DNA of 64,000 nucleotides. Origin: Sanghuangporus weigelae (lineage: Eukaryota; Basidiomycota; Agaricomycetes; Hymenochaetales; Hymenochaetaceae). The position numbers and the translations under genes are program-made. The stretch spans positions 558,001 to 622,000 of the forward strand of contig CP137321.1 in assembly GCA_033182465.1 (NCBI GenBank). The letters are read 5' to 3'. Below the pieces are notes generated by a model. That model was not told the origin of the DNA. It searched no databases and was given only the letters and a program-made list of their open reading frames with translations. Shown in pieces: positions 39,294 to 49,584 of this stretch (positions are counted from its first letter, which is position 1; each line of letters starts with the position of its first letter).

Positions 39294-40391
39294 ATGAGCT
39301 TTACGAATATCAATGCAAGTCGTCCTTGGATCCTGACATTAGCTCTTGGATCTAATGAATGGTCTAATTGCAGGATCCTGCAGGTATATCTGCATTACTA
39401 GAGCAACTGCGCTCGTCGCAAGCTTGGACTGATCTGCAGGCTCAGCAGATCGCACCGGCATCAGGTCAACCCGTACCCAAGTCTGAGCCTCCCAGTCAAT
39501 CTCCGCCATTAGAAGATGCTGCAGACGCTTCAAAGAATGTATCACAGCCTTCAGTTGCTAGTCTTCTCTCCCAGCTCGGTTCTGCCTCTGCCTCGAGAGC
39601 GAGTTCTGCTCAAGGCACCTCGATAAGTTCCTTGCCCTCCTCGTCTTCGATGTCTGCTCCTTCACCTGAGCCATCCACGAAATCTGTAAAAGACGTCCGA
39701 AATTATACTTTCCAGCAAGCTCTACCCCATCTTGCTCAACTTTCTGATGATCCTAAATTTATCGACGCTGTCCTCAAAGTACGTTATTAATGAATTTCGT
39801 TCTGCACCGGGGTTGTTATTGAATAGCATTCCATTGTGAAAAGGTACGCCGTGACCAGAACACTTTGGAAAAGCAGCTGTGGGATGAACGACAGGCCCTA
39901 CATGCTAAACAGGCCGAGAAAGTGAAGATCGCCGTCACGAAGCAAGTTTGCCTCCCTATTTAAATAAACTTATATGTTAACCTCATGTGTAACCATCATA
40001 GAGCAATTATGCTAGGAACGGGGATCTCAGAACGCGAGGCAAATGTCAGTACTTCCTTTACTCATATTCTAAGTATAGCTTGTGCTGAAATATCCTGTTG
40101 TTCAGGCGATGAAACAGGTATTTGAAAATGAGTTGAACAAATTCGATCGGGAACGAGTGACGCCTGCTTGGGAAGGACTCATCGCCCGTCAACAAGCCGC
40201 GCTCGAGAAACTGGGTGTGCCTGCGATGTTCGTAACTTCTGAGAAGCCGGATATGGAGGTAAGAAGAGCTTCATTAGGGTCGTTGTAGTTTGTTTCTGAT
40301 TGGTTTGTGCGATTTTGAACGTGTTTAGCGTCAGCAACGTATTGTTCAGGTCCTGGAGGGTATCGTCGGGCCAAGTCAGGGGACGTCATAG
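39294..40391 (+). CDS. Uncharacterised protein with two GC-AG introns
   Basis: I do not recognise this protein. Exons are 39294-39314, 39374-39778, 39844-39941, 40002-40044, 40106-40258 and 40329-40391. They sum to 783 nt and 260 residues. It starts MSFTNINDPAGISALLEQLR, then a Ser/Pro-rich stretch (SQPSVASLLSQLGSASASR). The second half is helical and charged: DVRNYTFQQALPHLAQLSDD, NTLEKQLWDERQALHAKQAE, KAIMLGTGISEREANAMKQV and VTPAWEGLIARQQAALEKL. It ends IVQVLEGIVGPSQGTS. It is probably soluble with a coiled-coil part. The first and third introns begin with GCAAGT instead of GT. It shares a short upstream region with RPL3. Confidence 0.75.
39315..39373 (+). other. GC-AG intron
   Basis: The donor is gcaagt and the acceptor is attgcag. 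Splicing joins MSFTNIN to DPAGISALL in frame. A second GC-AG intron lies at 39942-40001 (gcaagt to catcatag). A GT alternative there (gtttgc) would break the frame. Confidence 0.7.
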
Positions 40392-41163
40392 TCCAAGGCA
40401 CAGGCAAAGTACTAGTAGGTACTAATGGATCGTTGACCCCTAGTGACTCTTATGTTCTCCAAGACTGAACTTTTGTACATAAGAAATAGCATATGAAAGG
40501 CAATGAAGCGACATCGACCTACCTCGGATTCTTTTCACGTCGAGTAGGCTTGGCGATTTATCGACGTTCGTTGAATAGAACCTTTCTGATCAGGATCCGT
40601 CTGTCTAAGTAATTTGTTGAAATTGTTGTGGATGGAGGTCCTTTGTGTCGACAACGGAGAATTGCGAGCTGAACCAGTTTTTGCGGGTCGGCCTCGTGTA
40701 GTGATACGTCTCTGAAAATCGGTCGATAGTCAGTTGGATAGATAGAAGCGTTGAATATCATTTCAGACATTTCGCGTGATTTTCTTTCCCCTCAGTCGAA
40801 ATTATTGGATGTTAGAAATTAAACTCGGTACGTAATTAATATTGTCGTTTTTCACCTTGCTAGAGAGTCAAAGATGTTTATTTGTTTCTCCTTGTCGCGG
40901 TCTCTCATATGAATACTTGGCACATAACATGTGAGCAGGGTTTTGAAAAGAAGGCGGAAGAAGGTCTTCTTGGCCGAAATGATTGGCGATGAAGGTAGCT
41001 TAAATTGGGGGCGTTCCTGACCCATTGCGGAATTCCGCCGGTTGGCCCGGATCAGTTACATACAGAAATAAATAGCATTCTCCGCCACTCTTTTGAATGC
41101 CCGTCCTCCCCCTTTCTCTCTTACCATCTCCACACTTAGCTGCTCACAGTGTCGGGAGGTATC
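40392..41163. other. Intergenic
   Basis: No supported gene is visible. A minus-strand open frame of 70 codons starting at ATG 40770 (MSEMIFNASIYPTDYRPIF) cannot be supported or excluded. The antiporter promoter is expected from about 40900 on. Confidence 0.45.
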
Positions 41164-44157
41164 ATGGGCCAGTTCACGGAAGATGTTATTCTTCTCGCCA
41201 AGAGAGCTGCCGCGGAGCAGGTGTGTTATTCCCCATTTCATATATAGCCGTCTTATAGCTGATTACCGTTACATCAAGGCCGGCATCATCTCAGGCGACA
41301 ACCCCGCAGAGTACAATGCAAGCAACCCCTTCAGACTATGGGTCATCCAGGCTGGCATCATTATTATCTTCACCCAGCTCCTATCCATCGTCCTGGGTCG
41401 TATTCGACAGCCTCGGGTGATCGCCGAGGTCATTGGAGGTGTCCTCCTTGGACCCTCCGTGATGGGTCAAATCCCGGGATTTTCTGACAACATATTCCCG
41501 TCTGATTCTATACCAATTCTCTCTCTGACTGCAAATGTGGGCTTGGTGTTTTTCTTGTTCCTTGTGGGCTTGGAGGTGGACATAAGCATGGTGAAGCGGA
41601 ATGCCCGTGCAGCGTTCTTCATCAGTGCGACCGGCCTGATCATTCCGTTGGGACTTGGTGCTGCTTTAGCCGTCCCTATCTATCATGAATTTGTCGATGT
41701 AAGCATTTCATAAAGTTAATCTTCTGTGATAGACGTGCTGATTATATCACAGTCTGACGTGAATTATGGGCATTTCATCTTGTTCGTGGCGGTGGCGGTA
41801 GGCATTACGGCCTTCCCTGTTCTCTGCCGTATCCTTACGGAGACTCGGCTACTGGAAACTCCTGTTGGTGTTGTTACTCTCGCTGCAGGCGTTGGCAACG
41901 ATGTCGTGGGGTGGATTTTGCTTGCCCTGGCCGTCGCGCTGGTAAACGCTTCGACGGGTCTCACTGCACTCTGGGTTCTTTTGACTGGTGTTGGATGGGT
42001 GCTCTTCATGTTATTTCCTGTCAAATGGGCCTTCCGCTGGCTCGCCCGGAAGACAGGAAGCCTTGAGGGCAGTCACCCGAGCATGCTGATGATGACCATT
42101 ACGTTCCTCATGGTCCTTGTATCTGCCTTCTTCACTGACATTATTGGCATCCATGCTATTTTTGGTACGTGATTTCTCAGCATCAAATTATCTGGTAGTT
42201 CTTGAGCGCTCTTTCTTGTAGGTGGTTTCCTTGCTGGACTAGTTATCCCACACGAAGGAGGGTTTGCTATCGCTCTCGTCGAAAAACTGGAAGATTTCGT
42301 GTCGCTTGTCTTCTTGCCATTGGTAGGTTCTCATCTCGTCTTCCTTTGAGCAAACGGTCATTGATTGGCGTGTAGTACTTCGCATTCTCGGGTCTCAGGA
42401 CCGACCTTGGCTTACTGGACAACGGCAAGACTTGGGGATATGTCGTCCTTATTTGTGTCATTGCTTTCGTTTCAAAATTCTTCGGCTGTGCCATCACTGC
42501 CAAACTCAATGGGTTTAGTATTCGCGAATCTGGCGCGATCGGAACTCTCATGAGCTGCAAGGGGCTCGTGGAACTCATTGTATTGAACGTCGGGTTTCAA
42601 GCAGGCATCCTCGACACACGATTGTTCTCGATGTTTGTGCTGCATGCGATTGTTTTGACGTTCATTACAACTCCGTTGACGCTTCTCTGGTACCCTGAGT
42701 CGAAGCGAAGTCGGTATGGCAGGGTCAGTAAGGAGAAGCCTGTCCAGCCACCGCCGAGAGATTCAGGCGCGACGCAATTGCCTTATGATGAAACGATGAA
42801 AACGAAGTTCGCAGTTGTTCTAAACAGAGTCGAACATCTTCCCGCAATCATGATACTTACTCAACTCCTTCAACGCCATGCGGCAACCAAACGCACATCC
42901 TTTGGTAGTATAAGCGAGAGCGATGAGAAGACCATCGAGCATTCAATGCCAATCGTTCAATTGTCGGCTCTTCGTCTTGTCGAGCTCACTGAGCGTACCT
43001 CAGCTGTGCTTCGCTCGCAGGAATCAGCTGCTCTCGCAGCCGCAGATGCACTTTTGAGCGTTGTTCGCACGTGCGGGAGAATGTATCGTCTGCCTGTCTC
43101 CGGAGAACTTTCCGTTGTATCTTCTGATGGATTCTCTCGAGAAGTCACAAGCTTCGTCAATGAGCAGGCCGCACACATGGTTGTTATTCCGTGGTCACTC
43201 AGGCCCACAAGTGTATCTGGTTCAGACGCGAGTGAGGAACAGAATGTGTCGTTTACGACTCCCTTCGCGGTGGGTTCGTACAATCCTTTCGAGGGTCTCT
43301 TTTCGGCCGCTTCGGCCGTTGGCTCGGGATCCGTCGTATATTCTACGTTTATTCGGAAGGTCTTCGCAGAGTCACCTGCTGACGTTGCGCTTGTTATTGA
43401 TCGTGAATCCTCTTCTCCCGATGTGTCTAATGGAATGGGCGATGTGGATGGACAGCACTTGTTCTTACCATTCTTCGGTGGGCCTGATGATCGTCTGGCT
43501 CTGGAACTACTCGTCCAATTATGTACGAACCCCACTGTCTCAGCGACAGTCGTTCGCATTCGCGTTACCGAGGAAAGTACAGCAGAGGATGCCGGAGTGG
43601 AGAGGATGGATACGATAGGAGAAGAGAAAGCTGTAGCGCTCTCAAACTTCACCGTAGCGGGACCGGGGACGACCACTGCCGATACACACCATGGTGCTCA
43701 GACGACGCAGACGCGTATGCAATCTGACACTGTCGACGATCTCGTATGGAGTCGGTATGCTTCGAAGAATACTTCGTCTTCTCCCCTTCCACCGTCTACA
43801 CTCGACGCTCTCTCGCGCATCACCTTCCAAACTGTCTCTTCATCACAGCCGCTCCATGCTGCACTGACGCGTGCCGCACAAGTACCTGAGACCATCATCA
43901 TTGCTGGGCGCGGGCGACGGCTTGCTCGTGAATCCCACCGTGCTGAACTTAAACGTTTGCTGATCGCTTCTGGGCACGCTGCTCGAGACGCTGGAGCCGC
44001 AGGTGGAGAGATGAGTCGTACAGTGGGTGATGTGGCCGCTGCTTTTCTTCTCGTCCCTCACGGTAGCACGACTGCTGCTTCTACTTCCGCGCCGGCGCCG
44101 AAACCTGGCGCGGTGTTTGTCGTTCAGGCTGCATTTCCTCGTGGTCAGGCAGTATAG
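41164..44157 (+). CDS. K+/H+ antiporter, Kha1 type (CPA2 family)
   Basis: This is a membrane cation/proton exchanger of endomembranes. The ATG at 41164 gives MGQFTEDVILLAKRAAAEQ. The next exon begins at 41279 (AGIISGDNPAEYNASNP). About twelve membrane helices follow, such as IIIIFTQLLSIVLGRIRQPR, VIAEVIGGVLLGPSVMG and VGLVFFLFLVGLEVDI. The ion-binding region reads ILLETPVGVVTLAAGVGNDV-like text (GVGNDVVGWILLALAVAL). Then IIGIHAIFGGFLAGLVIPH, YFAFSGLRTDLGLLD and MSCKGLVELIVLNVGFQAGI. A long cytosolic tail (42700-44157) has two universal-stress-like segments (AVVLNRVEHLPAIMILTQLL) and ends FPRGQAV. Introns lie near 41700-41755, 42165-42220 and 42323-42375. It is convergent with HIS6. Confidence 0.93.
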
Positions 44158-44344
44158 AATGACATTTTGACTGGGTTCGTCATAGTGGAATCTTTTGATT
44201 TTTATTTGTCTCCATGTATACATATATATATATATTTACTGTGTTGGATTCATCAAGCGTCTGCACTTCGTTGTGGTCTTTATTCGCCTTCAGATCAGTG
44301 GCAACATATCCCACTTCGTCGGCAATAGACCATCCATCTCGAAC

Positions 44345-45518
44345 TCAAGGTATTCCCAAACTGGTATTCATCTCTGTGTGCGTCTTGCTCTCATCTACGA
44401 GTTCATCGAACTTGACGAGCGTCCCGCCGAAGATGTCAAGGGCGCTTCCATAAGTGAGGTCGACGCAACCGTTCGAGAGGCGGTCGACGAGCGCTAGATC
44501 TGAAATATCCTTTGCGCCGCCGGCGTATGTCACGGGGATGGTAGCCCATTCTCCTAGTCCTGTGGAAGAAGTAGAATTAAGTTGACAGCAGTTATTCGGA
44601 AGAAAGGAGGAAGAACGTGCGGGAGACGAGCTCCTCGTCGATGCCTTTGCATAGACCTTCGACGTCGGCAGCGTGAATGAGAAATTCGCTAGTACGCATG
44701 AGATGTAAATTTAACTGATAAGACGCCGACGGTCAAAAATAACGCACCTACAGTACTCTGCTAGCAGATCGAGAGTGTCTTTACAGACTTCCATGTCTGT
44801 GATGTCTTGCCATTTGTTCACGGCCACTAGCCATTTGTTTCCTCTTCTTCGACAACTTCCATCGGGTAAAAATCAATATGCACGATGCTTGGATGGTGTA
44901 TATCTACGATGCTCACCTGATATCTACAACAAGCTTCTCCTTCCCGATAATTTGAGATATTGATCGGAGCCGGTTGAGAGAGAACCGTGATGAAGGGAAA
45001 AGAAAGGACGTAACGATGACCTATCGGGGACTAAAGTAAGTAAATCAGATGAAGGAGAAAACCAAGAATCTCGAACTACCTTGCTTGCGCCATATTTTAA
45101 CCATTCAGAAGCATTCCGATCTGTTACGCCGCCTCCAATTTGGAGACTGTCTGAACGCACAGCTATGAATACTCCAGTCCTGCGATTAGACTATCCATTT
45201 CAAACAGACCTGGCCAGGCTTCCAGAGCCTCCTTTGCTGCAGCGTCATTCCCGGGTCCAAGCTTTATGACATGTCCTCCAGTTAAATTGTACTTCTTATA
45301 AAGGCGTGCAAAATGAGCAGGCGTCTCACTTAGGTGCACTTGAGCATATTTTTCATCGGCCAGACGTGAAGGGGAACGCGCCTCGACACAAAATTTGTCT
45401 TGAGAGCAGACGAATCATCTGATAAGGTGCCGCCTACAATTTGCTTCACTTTGCCATCGTGAATGTCAATGCAGGGACGGAATATGCTGTGTCGTCTTTC
45501 CTGCTGCGAGTCTGTCAT
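44345..45518 (-). CDS. HIS6: Phosphoribosylformimino-AICAR ribotide isomerase (histidine biosynthesis)
   Basis: This is a cytosolic HisA-type isomerase that converts ProFAR to PRFAR in the fourth step of histidine synthesis. The ATG at 45518 gives [20 protein letters not shown]. Asp in [18 protein letters not shown] is the catalytic N-terminal acid. Later exons read [90 protein letters not shown] and [20 protein letters not shown]. The last exon gives [14 protein letters not shown] and ends SLGIP with TGA at 44345-44347. The barrel is complete at about 270-280 residues. Exons are short and introns about 50-70 nt. Confidence 0.95.
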
Positions 45519-45883
45519 TGCATTGGATTGGATCCTGGAATGCTGGAAGGAAATGAAATATTACAATACATACATACAATGATACAATCACGGAACGCCA
45601 CGGAGGTCACATTACTTGTCCGATCAGACCCAAATACGGCAGTCCGTTCTGATCTTATGTAACTTCGGATCGGGCAATTCGCGCCGATTCGGGCCTAATT
45701 CATTTTTTTGACTCGGATTGATGACGTTGGGCGATTAATCAGACAAAGAAATTATGATCGCAGCAGTCGGGGAACAAACTTGGCGGCAAATTGATTACGA
45801 TCGAAGACGGCACGAACAGCAATAAGAAGTAGAAATGCTTTAGGGACCGTTTCGCGTTTCTCACCTCAGGGGATAACTCTCAA
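45519..45883. other. Divergent intergenic region
   Basis: It is AT-rich and lies between HIS6 and the second zinc-cluster gene. No gene is seen. Promoters of both neighbours are expected here. Confidence 0.5.
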
Positions 45884-48800
45884 ATGCCTCCATCTCGGAA
45901 TATCTCGAGGCATAAAGATTCTGTCGAGGTTCGTTTGTTATGTTGCATCCTCCGCATCCTCGGTGTGACTTGAAGATCCAAAGGTACGCCGCGCTAGAGG
46001 CGAGATCTCTTGTGCCGAATGCCGCCGGTAAGCATCTATTCCTGATGTTTGTTCCAAAATATTAACCGTAGTGCATAGACATAAGCTAAAATGCAATAAA
46101 GCCGTAAGTGCTGCACTTACATGCTTCGGTAACGCTAACCTGGCAAGACATCGGTTATAGATTCCTTGTGGAACATGCATACGAAAGGGATGTCCAAATA
46201 TTTGTCCAAACGGTATGTCAACCTGGATTCGAAAACTCACAATATATATCCAAGACAACATAATGCGCAGGAACGTTGACGCCTGGTCAATCGGCTCGTC
46301 ATGGTCTGAAGGACACAGATGCGGATGTACAAACTCAGAAGCTAACGCAAATGAGCAAAAGAATTCAGCAGCTCGAAGATGCTCTCCGGATGGCCCACAG
46401 CTCACTCACGATATCGACACACCCTCTACTATCCGATGAACTTCTTAAAATAAAGAATATCATTGAGGGTCCGATGCATGTGAAAATGGAGACTGACGCT
46501 TCAGACGATGACACCGTGGATTCTATCGGAACGTTGAGAATGCTAGGACGTGGCATAGAATCGTATGTCGGTGCGAATGTACGCGTCTTTATCTGTCTGT
46601 AGGCTCAACTGGACTTATCTGCATCAACAGAAACTCGTCATCGTAAGCTCTCATTGCTAAGCACAATATTCTTGTAATTAACGATGCGAAGGATAGTTTT
46701 GGTCCTGCGGATGCCATGCATTTGTTGGCGAATCCACTGGCTTCGCCAACAATGACTCTTCCAGGAGAGACATTTCCTTTTAAACCTCTATATCTCCCGG
46801 CCGACGAGATTCTTGCGCAGATCGAAGAGAAGCTTCCTTCGTTTGAGCGAGCATCAGCGGTTGTAGAGGCATATCTCGAGAATACCACATGGCTCGTAAG
46901 GCTAGTTGATCGAGAACAAATCATGGAAGAGCTCATACCACAAATCTACCGAAGACGACAATATGCGAAGAACGGCGCAACGGGTGAGACTCAATCGACG
47001 GATCCTCATGCTCTTGCTCTATTGCTCGCGATATTCGCATGCGGAGCGGTAGCCGATCTAACACTTCCCCTTTGGAACGAGGAAGCGGATGTATATTATC
47101 ACCTGGCATCCACAGCCATCGGAGTGAGATCCGTTTTCGATGGCACCAGTCTTCATACCATACAAGCATTAGCGGTTCTTGGCTCGTATGATGTTTTCTC
47201 GTGCCGCAAGAATTCACTCGAGGGAACATGGAAGTTGATCAGTTTCTGTATATCGCTGGCTGCTAGCGTAAGCATCTCCTTCCGAAGTCTAATATGGCTG
47301 ATAACGCTGATAATACTCGTACGGATTGTTCAGATTGGCTTGCGTCAGTTCTAAATTGTCATTTTGCTTTGAAATGCTTCTGATGTTTTGTATGACCGGT
47401 TGTCGACTTAGATCGAGACCCATCACATTTCAAGTTTTCTCCAAAGCAGATACAACGCAGAAGACAGTTATTTTGGGAACTTTATTGTCTGGATACATGG
47501 AAAGTACGTTGTTTCTATTACTAAATGGACTGCACAATCTCCTTAGTTCATATTGAGAGTATTGGATCTGGAAGACCAAGGTCTCTGAATCGGGATGCCA
47601 TTGACTGCGAGCTTCCTGAGGATACGGAGGCAACGGTTCTCGATGACGGAACGAAAATACCAAGTGGTATGACTCGCTTCCTTCGGATTCTCTGGTGCTT
47701 AGCTCACATGGACTTGGATTTCAGTCTGGGGTTTACGCCACCGGTTCACAAAGGAAATTGTCTCTGATTTGGTGGATAGACTCACTTCGGCTCGTGCACT
47801 GAGATATTCAGAGATCTTGCTGCTTGATCAAAAAGTCCGCGACTTTCGCTCCGACGAAATTGTCAAGGTGGAAACAAAGTCCAGAGTCAGGACGGATCCA
47901 AGCACTCGGGAGCTGTTGGAAAGACTGATGCTTATTCTACTGAAAGAACCGAGTACGTTGATTTTGTATGCTACGTCACTGCTTGACATTTTACCATTTA
48001 TTCCAGCATTACTTCTATTGCATCGTAATTTCTTCCTCCGTGCATTGGTGGAGAATCCCACGGATCCGATGCAGAGCCATTTTGCACCTTCTTTTCTTGC
48101 TACTTATCGCAGCGCGACCATGATATTACGTGGTCTAAGAGGACTTATGGATGAGTGCGGCCACTTCGTCGTGAGAATATGGCCGATATGGGCACACGCG
48201 CTTTCTGCGAGCGTAATGCTTGGCTCGGTCGCCGCATGTGGGACGCGAGCCGCATTTGCACCGGAGGCATATATAGAATTCAACCATTCGATCGATATGC
48301 TCGCAAAGGTGCAGATGCACCCGCTTATCAGGAACTTATTGGTTCGTCTTGCTTATGCTGCGCAATGACCTAGCGGACTGATGCAACTCCGTTGCTCTCC
48401 AGCCCACAGTGTTGCAACTGCGAGACCGAGCATACGATGCGCTCGTTAGACATGGCAATGTTGTACCGAACACTCGATCTCCCGTGCTGATCCACCCTCC
48501 TAAGATTGAGGGAAGGAGCTTCAATCCCCTCAATAGCATGGGTTGGATGGTTCGAAAACGGCTCCAAGGCCACTTTGGTACTCATGGCACTCCACACCAA
48601 TCCATAAGCGACTACTTAGACGAGTCGATGTCTGGACCGGATACTCCTTCGGCCAGTACTTCTACGTCTTCGGGAACGGTGGGAGGTGCTTATTCTGGAG
48701 GGGTCACCCACCAACAATCGGATTTGACGGCCAAGACCAGTTTGGACAGAATGTTCAACCATGATCAAAAGAATACTGCTCAAGCCACGAGCCCAACTTT

Positions 48801-49374
48801 ATCCGATATGATGGTCGGTCCCCAGGATTCCTTACTTTCGCAAATCAACACCGCGCAATATGCATCCGGAACACCGCGAGTTTCATCCACCAATCAATAT
48901 GGCCTTTATCTGCCATCAGAAGTGCAAGTCGACTACGGACAAGGCACAGAACGACTTCCTTCTCACAATACCAATGGGCAGACCTCCAACCATGACCTCG
49001 GGATCCTACAGAACCCGCAAATGAGCTCTTCGAGTCGAGCCGAATATCACAATAGCCTTCAAAGCGCGTCTAACGCCGGCTTTGGAGTTTATTCCGCGGG
49101 TCTAGATGGTGGGGAGCATGTACAAGTGCAAATGGATAACGCGCAATTCCCAATGGACTTCGACTCATTACCGGATTTCTCGCTCGAATCATTGCTCAAT
49201 ACGGATTTCGATGTGAGCTTTAATATGCGTTCGTCTACCGGGGACGAAAACATCCTGCCATTGATATCCGACGACCTTGAGCCATGTCGAACTATTTTGC
49301 AAGATTCGCGATTTTTTGGAATAGGGCCGGATATTTCAACTCCGGGTAATGAGAACCAGGTCGGAGGAGCTTGA
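45884..49374 (+). CDS. Zn2Cys6 zinc-cluster transcription factor, copy 2
   Basis: This is a paralog of the gene at 1582-5025. The first exons are 45884-45928 (MPPSRNISRHKDSVE), 45984-46027, 46079-46103 (25 nt), 46161-46212 and 46271-46578. They join to ISCAECRRHKLKCNKA and IPCGTCIRKGCPNICPNG, a complete Zn2Cys6 cluster. A coiled coil follows (MSKRIQQLEDALRMAHSSL). The middle homology domain includes DPHALALLLAIFACGAVADL, LDRDPSHFKFSPKQIQRRRQ and VWGLRHRFTKEIVSDL. The C-terminus is Ser/Gln-rich and ends with LESLLNTDFDVSFNMR and CRTILQDSRFFGIGP. Residue differences between the copies are spread evenly and both frames are open, so both appear functional. Targets are unknown. Confidence 0.9.
46079..46103 (+). 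other. 25-nt coding microexon in zinc cluster, copy 2
   Basis: It is flanked by acceptor gtgcatag and donor gtaagtg. It encodes the end of an Arg codon and HKLKCNKA, including the third zinc ligand. It has the same length, phase and position as the microexon in copy 1. Confidence 0.85.
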
Positions 49375-49584
49375 AATCGTTATATTTGTTTCTTTTTCTC
49401 CCCAGATTTTCTATCCAATCTCTAGTAATAATAATGTTCATTTCTAATCTACTTACTTACAAGTACCAGTACCAATCTCAAATGACGTCCCGGAAAGGAA
49501 ATCTGCTTACGTATTCCTCATGCTCTCTCTAACTTTTTTGTTGAAGAGAACTACTTTGTTTTTCTCACATCTACCATCTACATA

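Noticed and set aside
40558-40770. Minus-strand 70-codon frame starting at ATG 40770
   Set aside because: It is short, single-exon and without recognisable content. It cannot be supported over chance.
42957-43676. Minus-strand frame of 239 codons inside the antiporter gene
   Set aside because: It is a shadow of the antiporter's cytosolic-tail exon, which continues a clear membrane-transport frame.
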